DNA of 64,000 nucleotides from Treponema socranskii subsp. buccale (GCF_024181585.1 NZ_CP054258.1:1612001-1676000); one strand, 5' to 3'. Shown: positions 53,832 to 63,250, counted from the stretch's first letter. The notes: generated by a model from the letters alone, not told the origin. A program made the numbers and translations.

Positions 53832-54215
53832 TCAAACGGTAATTTCTATCTGATTTTGCTCAATCGCCAAAATACAGCTTTCATAATAGCCGTCGCCGGT
53901 TGTCCTCGGCTCGCCGATAACTTCATAGCCGTCCGCTTTCAGTTCGGCAGTCAACGCGTCCACTTTTTCCTTGCTTCCCACGCTGAACGCAATGTGCGCA
54001 TAGCCGGTGCGGGCAAGCGCTTTCGGCACATCCGTCATTCCCGGCTTATGCATAAGTTCAAGCCGCGCACCGCCGTCGAACGAAAGAAAATACGAGCGAA
54101 AATCCGTCCGGGGATTGTGATATCCGCCGTTTGATTTTGCTCCCAAATATTTCATGAAAAAGGTTCGGGCACCTTCCAAATCATGTACATACAACGCAAC
54201 ATGTTCGATTTTCAT
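53832..54215 (-). CDS. VOC-family (glyoxalase/bleomycin resistance-like) protein
   Basis: 127 residues from the ATG at 54215 (MKIEHVALYVHDLEGARTFF). Two beta-alpha-beta-beta-beta modules; metal ligands in the usual places: His5, Glu in RLELMHKPG, His in YAHIAFSVGS, and Glu in NQIEITV. Members are metal-dependent lyases or drug-binding proteins; substrate cannot be read from sequence. Single gene. Confidence 0.85.
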   Translation of the reverse strand: MKIEHVALYVHDLEGARTFFMKYLGAKSNGGYHNPRTDFRSYFLSFDGGARLELMHKPGMTDVPKALARTGYAHIAFSVGSKEKVDALTAELKADGYEVIGEPRTTGDGYYESCILAIEQNQIEITV

Positions 54216-54396
54216 AACCGCCTCCGGAACTTTTATTTTATGGTGTTTCATAACACTGAAAAAAGGTCGGGCTTTCGGAATTGTTCCTAAAGTAAAAAAA
54301 GTATAACATGAGAGGATGTCGAGTATGAAGAGGCAGGTTACACAACGATGATAAAGCTGCCTTTATTCAGCGGCTCCAATGAATGGGAAACGTATA

Positions 54397-54813
54397 ATGA
54401 AAATCGCTGTCAGTGCATGCCTGTTGGGAGAGAATTGCAAATATAATGGCGGAAATAATTTTTCTCAAAAAGTAATTGAATTTGTAAAAGGACATGAAGT
54501 TGTTCCGCTCTGTCCTGAAGTTCTTGGCGGATTGCCTGTTCCAAGAGAACCCGCTGAAATAGTCAGAGGACTTGTCATGCGGAAAAACGGAAACTCCGTA
54601 GATGCGGAATTCAGAAAAGGAGCACAAATCGCCTTGAAAAAGATTCTCGACCGGGAAATTGAACTTGTAATTCTTCAGTCGAGAAGCCCTTCTTGCGGTG
54701 TAAATATGATATATGACGGTTCTTTTTCAGGAAAACTGATTTCGGGGCAAGGTGTTTTTGCAAAGCTTCTCAAAGAAAACAATATCAAGGTGATAGATGT
54801 TGAAGATTTATAG
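54397..54813 (+). CDS. DUF523 family protein (YbbK-like)
   Basis: 138 residues from the ATG at 54397; an ATG at 54379 is also in frame. Family motifs: VSACLLGENCKYNGGNN, VPLCPEVLGGLPVPREPAEI, and SRSPSCGVNMIYDGSFSGKLI, with three conserved cysteines that may bind metal or a cofactor. The family is widespread and uncharacterised, linked by fusion to DUF1722. The AT-rich codon use differs from the core genes. Confidence 0.88.
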   Translation: MKIAVSACLLGENCKYNGGNNFSQKVIEFVKGHEVVPLCPEVLGGLPVPREPAEIVRGLVMRKNGNSVDAEFRKGAQIALKKILDREIELVILQSRSPSCGVNMIYDGSFSGKLISGQGVFAKLLKENNIKVIDVEDL

Positions 54814-54882
54814 ATTGATTTTGCCATTACCGCTCAGCTTAAACTCGAAAATGTACATACTATCGGCAGTTTTCTGTCAAGA

Positions 54883-55227
54883 TTGATTAGCGAACTGCCG
54901 CGCCGACAGCTGTTGGGACAACATAGGGAATGCTGTGCCTTGCGCGGAAACGGCCGGGGCAGGCAGCATGCAACCGTCAATTATGTTTTTCGTTATTCAC
55001 CCTATCTGCTTTATCGTTATCACCGACTCATTATGACAGAGATGAATCGGCGAGGCTACAGGGGCAGTCCGGAGTGGTTGGACAAAGACTATCGCGGCAG
55101 GAGATGTCCGGCATATAACAATTTAGCCGTCATCGAAGTACTCAACCCCATATATACTGAACATGATGACTGCTATTATCGTGAGTGTCTCAAGAATTTG
55201 GAAACCAAGGGAATTCATTTGGATTAA
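54883..55227 (+). pseudogene. Pyrimidine-dimer DNA glycosylase-like protein lacking its N terminus
   Basis: The reading LISELPRRQLLGQHRECCALRG matches the T4 endonuclease V family (TIGR02328-type), including the catalytic Glu of HRE. In that family the chain begins MxRLW or MTR, and the N-terminal residue is the nucleophile. Here no ATG precedes the homology. The frame is open back to the DUF523 stop and only TTG (54883) could start. Residues upstream do not look like the family. Probably a truncated, inactive gene. Confidence 0.7.
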
Positions 55228-55255
55228 TATTGTGGAGCTCCGCTATAATCAGAAG

Positions 55256-55316
55256 CGAGTTTAGGCTAACACCTAAACTCGAAGCCCAAGAATGTGCAAG
55301 GACGCACATTCTTGGG
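55256..55316. repeat. Two adjacent strong hairpins after the glycosylase fragment
   Basis: CGAGTTTAGG-6-CCTAAACTCG (55256-55281) and CCCAAGAATGTGC-6-GCACATTCTTGGG (55285-55316), both perfect stems of 10 and 13 bp. No T run. The remaining ~200 bases to 55520 hold nothing supported. Confidence 0.7.
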
Positions 55317-55520
55317 CCCAGCTCCCATCGTTAACCCTTTCAATATCTTTTTTTACGGCAAAAATCCGCAAAAGAAAATCCATCAAACAAATCTTTTAAA
55401 CCAAGTATCAAAAAAAATCATTTGTTCTTCAGCGGCATTTTTTATACAAAACCATTCAGTCTATTTACATACAGGACAATTTATTCGATAGTTTCTACCC
55501 CCCTACGGTAAAATCAGTAC

Positions 55521-56192
55521 TCACCAAATATACGGAATGATTTTGTATTTTACTTTATTTTTATATTCGACATACCCGTTTAATTCTTTTTCAAGGACGG
55601 CTTCTTCATTTTTAATTCTTTTTGCAATAATGACAGGATATGCAAGAAAAACGACAAAAGAGATAGGAGAACCCAGCACCAAAGGCATCGACAGAAATAA
55701 AAAAATCGTTATGGTATACATTGGATGGCGAACAATCCCATACAATCCGGTATCAACGACCTTTTGCCCCTTTTGGACTTCAACCGTTCGTGATAAGTAG
55801 GCATTCTCCTTTAATACTTCCGCATAAAGCATATATGAAAAAAGAAATACGACAGCACTGATCCATGACAACCAATCGGGTGCTATTATCCATCCGAAGC
55901 GGAAATTCAATCCGGCCAAAATAAATCCCAAAAGAAACATCAATCCTGTCAGTTTTATCACAAGCCTTTGTTCCGCTTGCTCTTCTTTTATATTCAAGCG
56001 TTTTTTGAGCAATTCGGGATTTTTCAACAGCAATATAAGTCCCGCAAAAAACATCGGAATAAATAATATTCCCATCAATAACCATGCTTTCCAATAATAA
56101 AATGTTCCTGCAGGCAAAAACAGTAAAATCCCTACGACAATCACACCGAAAAAAAACTTTACCAAAGCCTTAAAGCATAAATCTTTTTCCAT
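55521..56192 (-). CDS. Isoprenylcysteine-methyltransferase-like membrane protein
   Basis: 223 residues, five or so membrane segments. The C-terminal SAM-binding signature of the PEMT/ICMT superfamily is present: TGLYGIVRHPMYT and EEAVLEKELNGYVEY. Substrate in bacteria is generally unknown. AT-rich single gene, divergent from the GNAT at 56287. Its role is predicted only at family level. Confidence 0.82.
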   Translation of the reverse strand: MEKDLCFKALVKFFFGVIVVGILLFLPAGTFYYWKAWLLMGILFIPMFFAGLILLLKNPELLKKRLNIKEEQAEQRLVIKLTGLMFLLGFILAGLNFRFGWIIAPDWLSWISAVVFLFSYMLYAEVLKENAYLSRTVEVQKGQKVVDTGLYGIVRHPMYTITIFLFLSMPLVLGSPISFVVFLAYPVIIAKRIKNEEAVLEKELNGYVEYKNKVKYKIIPYIW

Positions 56193-56286
56193 ACAAAACC
56201 CCTCCGCATTTTAAACAAAATATGGATAACCTTCAATACTTGTGTTATAATGCGGGCAGCTGAAAATCGGCTGCGGGGTTGTGATT

Positions 56287-56724
56287 ATGGTAAGAGAAGC
56301 GGTTAAAGAAGATTTATATGAATTATTGAACCTATATCTGTTTTTACACGAAAAAGATATTCCGGAAAATTCAAGCCGTCTGGAAAACACATGGAAAACA
56401 ATTATTGAAGATAAAAATCATCATATCATCGTCAATGAAATAAACGGCAAAATACTGTCGTCCTGCGTTTGTGTGATCATTCCGAATTTGACGAGGGATG
56501 TGCGCCCGTATGCGTTTATTGAAAATGTCGTTACAAATGAAGAATATCGCGGAAAAGGATACGCAACGGAATGTCTCAATTATGCAAAGGAAATAGCGAT
56601 TAAAAATAATTGCTATAAGATGATGCTTTTAACGGGTACAAAAAAAGAAAGCACATTGAATTTCTATAAAAATGCCGGGTACAACAGCGAGGACAAAACG
56701 GCATTTATACAGTGGCTTGAGTAA
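56287..56724 (+). CDS. GNAT-family N-acetyltransferase
   Basis: 145 residues from the ATG at 56287. Acetyl-CoA-binding motif A FIENVVTNEEYRGKGYATECL (pyrophosphate loop R-x-x-G-x-G/A), and motif B LLTGTKKESTLNFYKNAGY. Substrate unknown. The gene is AT-rich, single, and convergent with the CPBP gene. Confidence 0.88.
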   Translation: MVREAVKEDLYELLNLYLFLHEKDIPENSSRLENTWKTIIEDKNHHIIVNEINGKILSSCVCVIIPNLTRDVRPYAFIENVVTNEEYRGKGYATECLNYAKEIAIKNNCYKMMLLTGTKKESTLNFYKNAGYNSEDKTAFIQWLE

Positions 56725-56771
56725 GATAAAACCCGGTTTGTTTGCTGTCGAAATCAGCCTTTTCCCGAAAT

Positions 56772-57521
56772 TCAGCTTTCCAATATTCTCCCTATGTGGC
56801 GTTTTTCAAAGAAGAGATCTTTGTTTGTAAAAACGATAATCGCGGCGGCAATGGTAACGCAGATTGTTTCGACGCATTTTGTCGTTTGTGTCATCGCAAT
56901 TTTTTCCTGCATGAAGTTTACAAAAAGGTGAAAAATAATACTTGCAAGTATGCTTCGGTTATTTTTCACATACACCCATGTTGTTATAAAACCGAACGGA
57001 ATAACGGAAATAAAAAAGTTGAACATATATAAAACATTCATTTCGCGTATTCCGTAATGATAAGTGCCCGGAATAAAAAATAGCGGCAAGTGCCATAATG
57101 CCCAGACGAAGCCGAATATAATCGATTCTTTGAACCAGCTGCAGTATTGAGCGATTGAGTCTTCACCGTAACCGCGCCAGCCGACTTCTTCCAAAACCGA
57201 AGCAAGCAAAATCGTTAAAAATGCGGAAGTGACGCCCGCTCCGGTAAAAGAAAAACCCTCCGTGACGGAAAACTGATTTAAAGACTGTCCCCAAAAGGTT
57301 GAAAGCAAAATGGAGCAGCCGACTATCAGTGCAAAAATAATTACGGCGGCAAAGATGTATTTCGGCCTTAATTTATAAAATCTGAAAATCTTGCGTTTAA
57401 AGTCCGCTTTCAGTTCTTTGCTTTTTGAACCGAACACGGTGATGAGTGCGATTATTGCCGGCGAAAGGAGTCCGAGCAGCATTGTGAGCGTGCAAATTAA
57501 ACCTTCTTTAGAATGCGGCAT
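56772..57521 (-). CDS. CPBP-family intramembrane protease, 5' end replaced by a repeat
   Basis: 249 residues from an ATG at 57521, with further in-frame starts (57554, 57572) inside repeat copy F. Family motifs present: SVLEEVGWRGYG (EExxxR), FGFVWALWHLPLF and SIIFHLFVNFM. Several membrane segments. The usual first membrane segment before LLGLLSPAIIAL is missing. The sequence in front of the ATG is CTTCCTGCA of the leader repeat, and no Shine-Dalgarno is present. So the gene has probably lost its start by recombination with the repeat and may be poorly translated. Confidence 0.72.
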   Translation of the reverse strand: MPHSKEGLICTLTMLLGLLSPAIIALITVFGSKSKELKADFKRKIFRFYKLRPKYIFAAVIIFALIVGCSILLSTFWGQSLNQFSVTEGFSFTGAGVTSAFLTILLASVLEEVGWRGYGEDSIAQYCSWFKESIIFGFVWALWHLPLFFIPGTYHYGIREMNVLYMFNFFISVIPFGFITTWVYVKNNRSILASIIFHLFVNFMQEKIAMTQTTKCVETICVTIAAAIIVFTNKDLFFEKRHIGRILES

Positions 57522-57577
57522 TGCAGGAAGTGTCAACTTCCGAAAATGACGCATTAGTGCGCGAACGCGCACACGTA
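57522..57577 (-). repeat. Hairpin leader element, copy F (joined to the CPBP gene)
   Basis: GTGCGC-GTTC-GCGCAC hairpin (57557-57572) and inner stem GGAAGT/ACTTCC, then stops abruptly at CTTCCTGCA, lacking the AAAAGTTTTTATGGGAG end. Confidence 0.75.
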
Positions 57578-57702
57578 TAAGGGCGAGTTTTCTGCAAGAA
57601 AACTCGAAGTTAAAAGTACCGCGCTATTTGAGCGGTACTTTTAAACCTTCTTTCAAAATGAGCGCGCAAAACCAAAAGCCCCACGTTGCCAAAACTGTTG
57701 TA

Positions 57703-57730
57703 ACATAAAATCTTACGGGTCTGTATGTAT
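57703..57730 (+). repeat. Left 28-bp direct repeat of the aspDT island
   Basis: 28 bases beginning ACATAAAATCTTACGGG are identical to 63010-63037 and in the same orientation; similarity stops on both sides. Confidence 0.85.
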
Positions 57731-57799
57731 GTATAGATGTCAAACATTTGTTACAAAAATATATTAAAAAAAATGTTTCTTTCCTAATGTATCTTTAAC

Positions 57800-58720
57800 C
57801 TACTGATTTTGCTTGTACTCTTTTAACACTTCATTTGGACTCTTAAAGCCTAGTACTTTTCTTGATATGTTGTTGTATCTTGTATTGTATTTCCTTATTG
57901 CCCTTAACAGTTCTTCCTTGCTTTTAAATTTCTTGTCTGCATAGTACTTGCTGTCAAGCCTGTGGCTTCTTTCCACTTTTCCATTCTCCCATGGCGAATA
58001 TGGACGGGTTGTCACGTACTCTATCCCCTTCTCCTCCAGTTTCAGCTCAAACAGTGTTTTCTTATCACTTTCAGAATTTGTGAACTCTTTCCCATTGTCT
58101 GTCTGAACTTTCTTTATGTCAAATCCCTGCTCCCTTTCCAAGTTCTCTAGAAACTTTGCGGTCTGATAGGTGCTTTTTTCATCTGCTATCCTTAACACTC
58201 TTTTTCTTGTATATTCATCTAATGCCGTTATTTGATAATACTTCTGGTCACGTGTACCAAACTGTATGCATTCTTCCGGAACATATTTTATGTCTATCTG
58301 TACTCTTTCCCCAGGGTACTTCGCCTGTTCAACCTTTTTTTTTCTTTTATGCAGCTTTTTAGGCTTTTCTTTGGCATTGCCCTTCATTTTCCTTATTATC
58401 TTGCACATTGAATCGTATGTACGGCTATAGCCTTCCTTTCTCGCTTTGACATAAACTTCTGCCAGCCCTTCATAGCCAAATTTCCTGTACTTTTTCATAA
58501 CCATCTCTACTTCTTCTTGCGTGTGCTGGTTTGGGTGGCTTTTAGGTCTTCTGCTTTTTGGCAGGAGAGACTGGACTGTGCCATCGTATCTGTCTCTCCA
58601 ACGTTTTATCTGCTGACGTGATGTCTTATACTTCACTGCTGCCTTTGAATTATTATTATGTTTTATTGCATACTCAATTGCCCGTTGACGAACACGGTAT
58701 ATTTCTGATATACTACTCAT
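57800..58720 (-). mobile_element. IS481-like transposase (DDE integrase)
   Basis: 306 residues, complete. N-terminal HTH (AIEYAIKHNNNSKAAVKYKTSRQQIKRWRDRY), then the rve core: first Asp in RVQIDIKYVP, second in VQTDNGKEFTN, Glu in YSPWENGKVERSHR, with spacing normal for IS3/IS481-type integrases. I could not fix the element's ends; imperfect TGT-starting sequences occur on both sides. It lies inside the direct-repeat-bounded island and next to a truncated ISL3 gene, whose coding end it adjoins. Confidence 0.85.
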
Positions 58721-58754
58721 ATGAAAGGTTTCTCCTTAATGTGGTTTGGTAGAT

Positions 58755-59323
58755 TTACATTATATCAGAAACCTTTCTTTCTTCTAAATCGGTTAAATTT
58801 ACACTCATAGACGCATCAACTGTATTTACTGACTTGAATTCATCTATTGATAGAATATTTTTTCTTCTCCTATCTTCAGTTAAACGGAGTATTCTGGCAA
58901 TACTAGTAGGAGATACACAGTGTTCTCTTGCAATTAGGTCCATTGACTTAGTCTCACATAGGTTTAAAACTATAGACCTCTTAACATCATTCGATATGAA
59001 GCACCCCTTATCTACGATAGGTGTTTTAGCCATAAATGTTGACTCGCAATGCTTACAGAAAAATCTCTGCTTTTAACCATCAATATCAAAGGGGTTGTAT
59101 TAACCCTATTAAAAAGTATTTTTACAGTCTGACTCCCATTTCTAATAATGTCATAATTTTCATTGACTATACCACACTTAGGGCAGCAAGCTGGCCTATA
59201 TGAAAGCTTTCCCCTTAAGACTGTATATTCTATCTCCTTAATATTTTCTTTTTCGTTACCTAAAATTACTAAATTCTTATCGTTAATTCCTAAGATTTCT
59301 GTTATACTAGCATTAGAACACAT
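58755..59323 (-). pseudogene. ISL3-family transposase remnant
   Basis: The N-terminal part, ILGINDKNLVILG...CPKCG, is in one frame (59012-59323). The following HTH part, PIVDKGCFISNDVKRSIVLNL...SPTSIARIL, is in another (58755-59033), so there is a frameshift near 59020. Homology ends at IDEFKSVNTVDASMS, where the IS481-like element begins; the catalytic domain is missing. Zinc-ribbon plus HTH is typical of ISL3. Confidence 0.8.
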
Positions 59324-59402
59324 ATCATTTCTCCTTGTTTTTTATTTTGTGCGATTTAAATTATACACGAGATTTGATGTGTGTTCCTATTTTTTTGTAA
59401 AA

Positions 59403-59445
59403 ATTTAGCGTTGGGAGAGAATTTTTTCTCTCACCAACGCTAAAT
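59403..59445 (-). terminator. Terminator of the aspD-aspT operon
   Basis: ATTTAGCGTTGG.GAGAGA and its inverse TCTCT..CCAACGCTAAAT form a long stem followed on the minus strand by TTTTT, 65 bases after the aspT stop. Confidence 0.8.
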
Positions 59446-59508
59446 ATTATACAACCACTTTTCCTTAAAATAAATGTATGAATCTATCTATCTTATCTAC
59501 TCAAATAA

Positions 59509-61242
59509 CTAATGTATGCATATTGCTACTACAAGAGGACCTAAGACTGTAAGTAAAATATTTCCCATTGCATATCCTGGTGTATATGCTATAGCAAAAA
59601 TACTTGAATCATATTCCTCCACAACTCCGTTAAGCGCTGCGGTACAGGTTCCGGCACCGCACAGAGCTCCAATGATATCTACAGCATCCAGCTTTAATAC
59701 AAATTTTCCGAAGTAAACGGAAGCAATATGAGGCAAAATAGTCACCAAAACACCGATTAAAAGCACCTTTACGCCCATCGATTGCAGGGCGGATAAGAAG
59801 GATGCACCGGATGTAAGCCCCACAATGGCGATAAATAGATTCAGTCCCACACTCTTGCAAAACCACCGTGTTGCTTTCGGCATCAGTCCATAGTTAGAAT
59901 GTTTGTCCTGATAATATCCGAATAAAAGCCCTCCAATCAAGGCACCTCCGCCGGATCCGAGTGTAATCGGAATTCCGGATACTACGAAGCTGATTGCACC
60001 GATTAATAAACCGACTACAAGCCCCATGCTGATGAAGGATACATCTGTCTCGGTACCTGTATCCTTCACATAACCAAGTTTCTTTACAACCTTCGTAATC
60101 AAGGCTTTCGGTCCCACCAAGGTCAAGTGGTCGAGAGCTTTTAACGCCTGATCTTCAGAAAGGACATTGTTGTCTCTCTTCTTCTCTGAAATGACGATTC
60201 CATTTTCTGAAAGATGCTTTATCACATCCAGAGAGAAATGATTAGTCAAAACGATTTCCTGCTTTATCACATCAAGCTTAAGGGCTTCCGAATCATCCGT
60301 TTCCTTCATGCCCGGAGCTTCAAAATGCAATACTGCATCAAGAAGTCCGATAATCGTAACCGTATCCCCTTCCAGGAGCTGCACATCCGGCGCAAGGCTC
60401 ACCTTTTTACCCTTTCGAATGATTTGCGTTATTGTAAGATCATCCCCGTACTGCTCTTCCACCGAACCTATTGTTTTACCAATAAATTCTGCACCATTTT
60501 CTATGCAAAATGCACGTGCTTTGATATTTCCAACAACAGTATTTTCCGAAGAAGACTCATGGAAATTTGTTTGATCGATTTTCTTCTTAACAGTATCTGT
60601 CAGATTTACACCAATTAACTTCGCTGCACCGTTTTTCAAAAACACCACTACCCCAACGGTTCCGAAAACATAGGTAAGAGCATAGGCAATTGCCATCTGA
60701 CTTTCCGCTGTTTTCAGTTCTGTGCCTGAAAGCATTCCCTTCATCGTGGAATCCGCTGTTCCCAGGATTGCAGACTGTGTAAGGCTACCGGCCAAAATTC
60801 CGCCGGCTTCTCCCGCTCCGATACCAAAAGCCTTAAACAAAACTATAGAAACGACAAAGGCTGCCACGGCGAAGAAAAGGGATAGGATAATAATCTTAAG
60901 GCCGGAGCTTTTTAAACTTGCAAAGAATGAAGGCCCAACCTCATATCCGATAGCAAAAATAAACAGTGAGAAAAAGATTGTCTTCACAGTTCCGTCAATC
61001 TCATAGGTTCCCACCCCCTTAAATACCAGGGATATGAGAAGTCCTACCAGCAAAGTTCCTACAGTGGCACCTATAGTAAAGGATTTGATTTTTAGCTTTC
61101 CAATAAGATACCCTAGTGCAAGACATATAAAAATGGAAATAACCGGATTTGCAATCAAATAATGGGCTATATCAGAAAAACCTGTTATCGTAATATGCTG
61201 TGCTGTTTCCAACACTTCATGTGAGATTAATCCTATATTCAT
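59509..61242 (-). CDS. aspT: Aspartate-alanine antiporter AspT
   Basis: 577 residues. Five membrane segments, two cytoplasmic TrkA-C domains (residues ~235-300 and 315-400), then five more segments, the AAEx family layout. Family sequences such as AIGYEVGPSFFASL and GLTSGASFLSAL are present. It exchanges aspartate for alanine; since the decarboxylase uses a proton, the cycle creates a proton gradient. 17 bases after aspD on the same strand, with AAGGGTG upstream. Low-GC codons unlike the core genes. Confidence 0.93.
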   Translation of the reverse strand: MNIGLISHEVLETAQHITITGFSDIAHYLIANPVISIFICLALGYLIGKLKIKSFTIGATVGTLLVGLLISLVFKGVGTYEIDGTVKTIFFSLFIFAIGYEVGPSFFASLKSSGLKIIILSLFFAVAAFVVSIVLFKAFGIGAGEAGGILAGSLTQSAILGTADSTMKGMLSGTELKTAESQMAIAYALTYVFGTVGVVVFLKNGAAKLIGVNLTDTVKKKIDQTNFHESSSENTVVGNIKARAFCIENGAEFIGKTIGSVEEQYGDDLTITQIIRKGKKVSLAPDVQLLEGDTVTIIGLLDAVLHFEAPGMKETDDSEALKLDVIKQEIVLTNHFSLDVIKHLSENGIVISEKKRDNNVLSEDQALKALDHLTLVGPKALITKVVKKLGYVKDTGTETDVSFISMGLVVGLLIGAISFVVSGIPITLGSGGGALIGGLLFGYYQDKHSNYGLMPKATRWFCKSVGLNLFIAIVGLTSGASFLSALQSMGVKVLLIGVLVTILPHIASVYFGKFVLKLDAVDIIGALCGAGTCTAALNGVVEEYDSSIFAIAYTPGYAMGNILLTVLGPLVVAICIH

Positions 61243-61259
61243 ATGAAATCACCCTTATC

Positions 61260-62858
61260 CTATTTATCCTTTTTCTCTTTTGCATACTTTTCGTAATACT
61301 CCTTCAAAAGAGATAGGATACGATTTGCTATTTTCTTATAATCATTGTCCGCTAAGTTTGCTTCAGAAACTCTGACTGTACCCGGAGTTGCTCCAAAACC
61401 AACTCCTTCCATCAACACAACACCATCTTCCTTTGCCAGGTGCAAAAGAAAATCGATTTCCTCAAAGTGATTTCTAAGCCATGTTGCGAAGTCCTTATCA
61501 TAACTTTTCTCGGCAAGTTGGTAGATATCCAGCAATGAATAATACTTAGCATTGAAGTCACTGTTATCCTCCGGCAAGCCTAAGGTAGACATCAGATTGT
61601 GGTAGCGCATAGCCACAATTTCTTTGCAGCCTTCAATATACTGATCTTTTTCATTTTCAAGAACCAAATGAGTCATAGACAAAAGGACCATCATAATCTG
61701 CTGCGGAGTGGAGAGTCCGGCGGTATGATACAATCCGATGGATCTGCTGTCCGCGCATATCCTGTCAATAAAGCTCATTTCCGAAGGATTAAGTGTGACA
61801 ATCGAATAATCGCTTTCCAGCTCCCATTTCTTCTTATCCGGAACCTTCTTAATCAGTTCATCAAAAACATTATCTTCATTTATTGCTATCACGCCGAGTC
61901 TCCATCCGGTAACCCCGTAAAGCTTTGAATACGAATATACTAAAATAGTGTTTCTCGGGCAAACGGAATAAACCGTACGGAAGTTATTGACAAAGGTTCC
62001 ATATACATCATCTGTGATAATAATAAGGTCAGGGCGCTTTTCAACTACTTTTCTTAACTGTTCCAAAGTCTCATCTGTAAGACTGCGGGAACCCGGATTA
62101 GACGGATTTACCAGAAAAAATGCCTTGATGGAAGGATCCAAAAGCTTTTCAAATTCTGAATCCGGAATTTGCCAGTCATTTTCTTCCGTTGCAAGAAGAT
62201 TGATTTCCGCTAAATCGAAATTCGACAGTCTCGGAATCTGAATATATGGAGTAAACACCGGCGTGTTAATGGCAATGCGGTCCCCCTCATTGAGCAGGCC
62301 ATTGTGCTTTAAAGCATCAAAAATATAGACGATTGCAGCCGTACCGCCTTCTACCGGAAATACCTTCGTTTTCTTTCTTAAGTCAGCCTTCCCGTACAGA
62401 ATACTTTGGAGAAATGCATTGATGATGTACTCCGTATTCTCCAGACAACGGCTAGGTACCGGATAATTGTTTCCGATAATTCCGTTTGTAAGTTCCGTAA
62501 TCAAAGCTTCCTTATCTAATCCTAGATGGTCTACGCTATACTCCACGATTTTTTTCAGGAATACATCCACCTCATCGCCATGATTTAAAAATGCATTGTA
62601 CCTTTCCGCAATTTCTTTGGAGTCTACATATCCCGCCAAGTCTCCCTTGTCCAGAGTCCTTTTGCTTTCTGCCACGCCGAATTCCATCAGTCGTGCAAAA
62701 GCTAATCTTCCCAAGGCATTAATCCAATTCGGATTTCCCCTTCCGGCATTTAAAAATTTCAAATGCTTCTCATTCTTTTCTGACAGCTTCAACATATCAA
62801 AGCTAATTTCAAATGCACCAAGTTTTTCCAGTTCTCTTTCGTAGCTCTTTTTAATCAT
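61260..62858 (-). CDS. aspD: Aspartate 4-decarboxylase
   Basis: 532 residues from the ATG at 62858 (AAAGGAGA upstream), the usual length. PLP fold type I aminotransferase-like: VFPVEGGTAAIVYIFDAL, NPSNPGSRSLTDETL, IITDDVYGTF, and the PLP Lys in YSYSKLYGVTGWRLG. N-terminal FEISFDMLKLSEKN...NAGRGNPNW is specific to AspD. It turns L-aspartate into L-alanine and CO2, the metabolic half of the proton-motive cycle completed by AspT. AT-rich, Firmicute-like codon use. Confidence 0.95.
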   Translation of the reverse strand: MIKKSYERELEKLGAFEISFDMLKLSEKNEKHLKFLNAGRGNPNWINALGRLAFARLMEFGVAESKRTLDKGDLAGYVDSKEIAERYNAFLNHGDEVDVFLKKIVEYSVDHLGLDKEALITELTNGIIGNNYPVPSRCLENTEYIINAFLQSILYGKADLRKKTKVFPVEGGTAAIVYIFDALKHNGLLNEGDRIAINTPVFTPYIQIPRLSNFDLAEINLLATEENDWQIPDSEFEKLLDPSIKAFFLVNPSNPGSRSLTDETLEQLRKVVEKRPDLIIITDDVYGTFVNNFRTVYSVCPRNTILVYSYSKLYGVTGWRLGVIAINEDNVFDELIKKVPDKKKWELESDYSIVTLNPSEMSFIDRICADSRSIGLYHTAGLSTPQQIMMVLLSMTHLVLENEKDQYIEGCKEIVAMRYHNLMSTLGLPEDNSDFNAKYYSLLDIYQLAEKSYDKDFATWLRNHFEEIDFLLHLAKEDGVVLMEGVGFGATPGTVRVSEANLADNDYKKIANRILSLLKEYYEKYAKEKKDK

Positions 62859-62938
62859 CCTTACTTCTCCTTTCCTTCTAACTGCATAAGTTTTTCTAAC
62901 CACAATACAAAAAAACCATCAACATCTTTTATATTTAA

Positions 62939-62967
62939 ATTATATCATTTAATTATATCATTCGCAA
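62939..62967 (-). promoter_or_regulatory. Promoter of aspD-aspT
   Basis: Minus-strand TTGCGA (62967-62962), 17-base spacer, TATAAT (62944-62939). A second TATAAT lies inside the spacer region. No operator recognised. Confidence 0.7.
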
Positions 62968-63009
62968 GCCATTTTGTATATTCTTGTCACATATGTATTA
63001 TCTCACAAC

Positions 63010-63037
63010 ACATAAAATCTTACGGGTCTGTATGTAT
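63010..63037 (+). repeat. Right 28-bp direct repeat of the aspDT island
   Basis: Identical to 57703-57730 over 28 bases, same orientation; the pair bounds a 5.3-kb segment with IS genes and aspDT. Confidence 0.85.
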
Positions 63038-63067
63038 ATTTTGTGTTCATATAAACCTCTTATAATT

Positions 63068-63238
63068 TTATAAAATCCGAATTTCGGACTTCCAACCGTT
63101 CAATTCCACAATCAAGTCCGCGTCGGTTTGCACTTCTTTTTTCGCGCGTTTATCGATGAGTATGTTGTTGGCCGAATCCAAAAAGCGGGTTCGGCGGCCG
63201 GCATTTTGCAGGCAATAGTTTGAATGTTCGGCAAACTG
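63068..63238 (-). pseudogene. C-terminal protein fragment at the island edge
   Basis: 57 open codons in GC-rich, core-like codon use (NAGRRTRFLDSANNILI, VQTDADLIVELNGWKSEIRIL, stop TAA at 63068) without a start codon. Looks like the end of a broken gene next to the right direct repeat. Family not recognised. Confidence 0.45.
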
Positions 63239-63250
63239 TTATTATGTTTT

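Noticed and set aside
55294-55491. 65-codon open frame
   Set aside because: Starts within a hairpin, AT-rich, no RBS or recognisable family.
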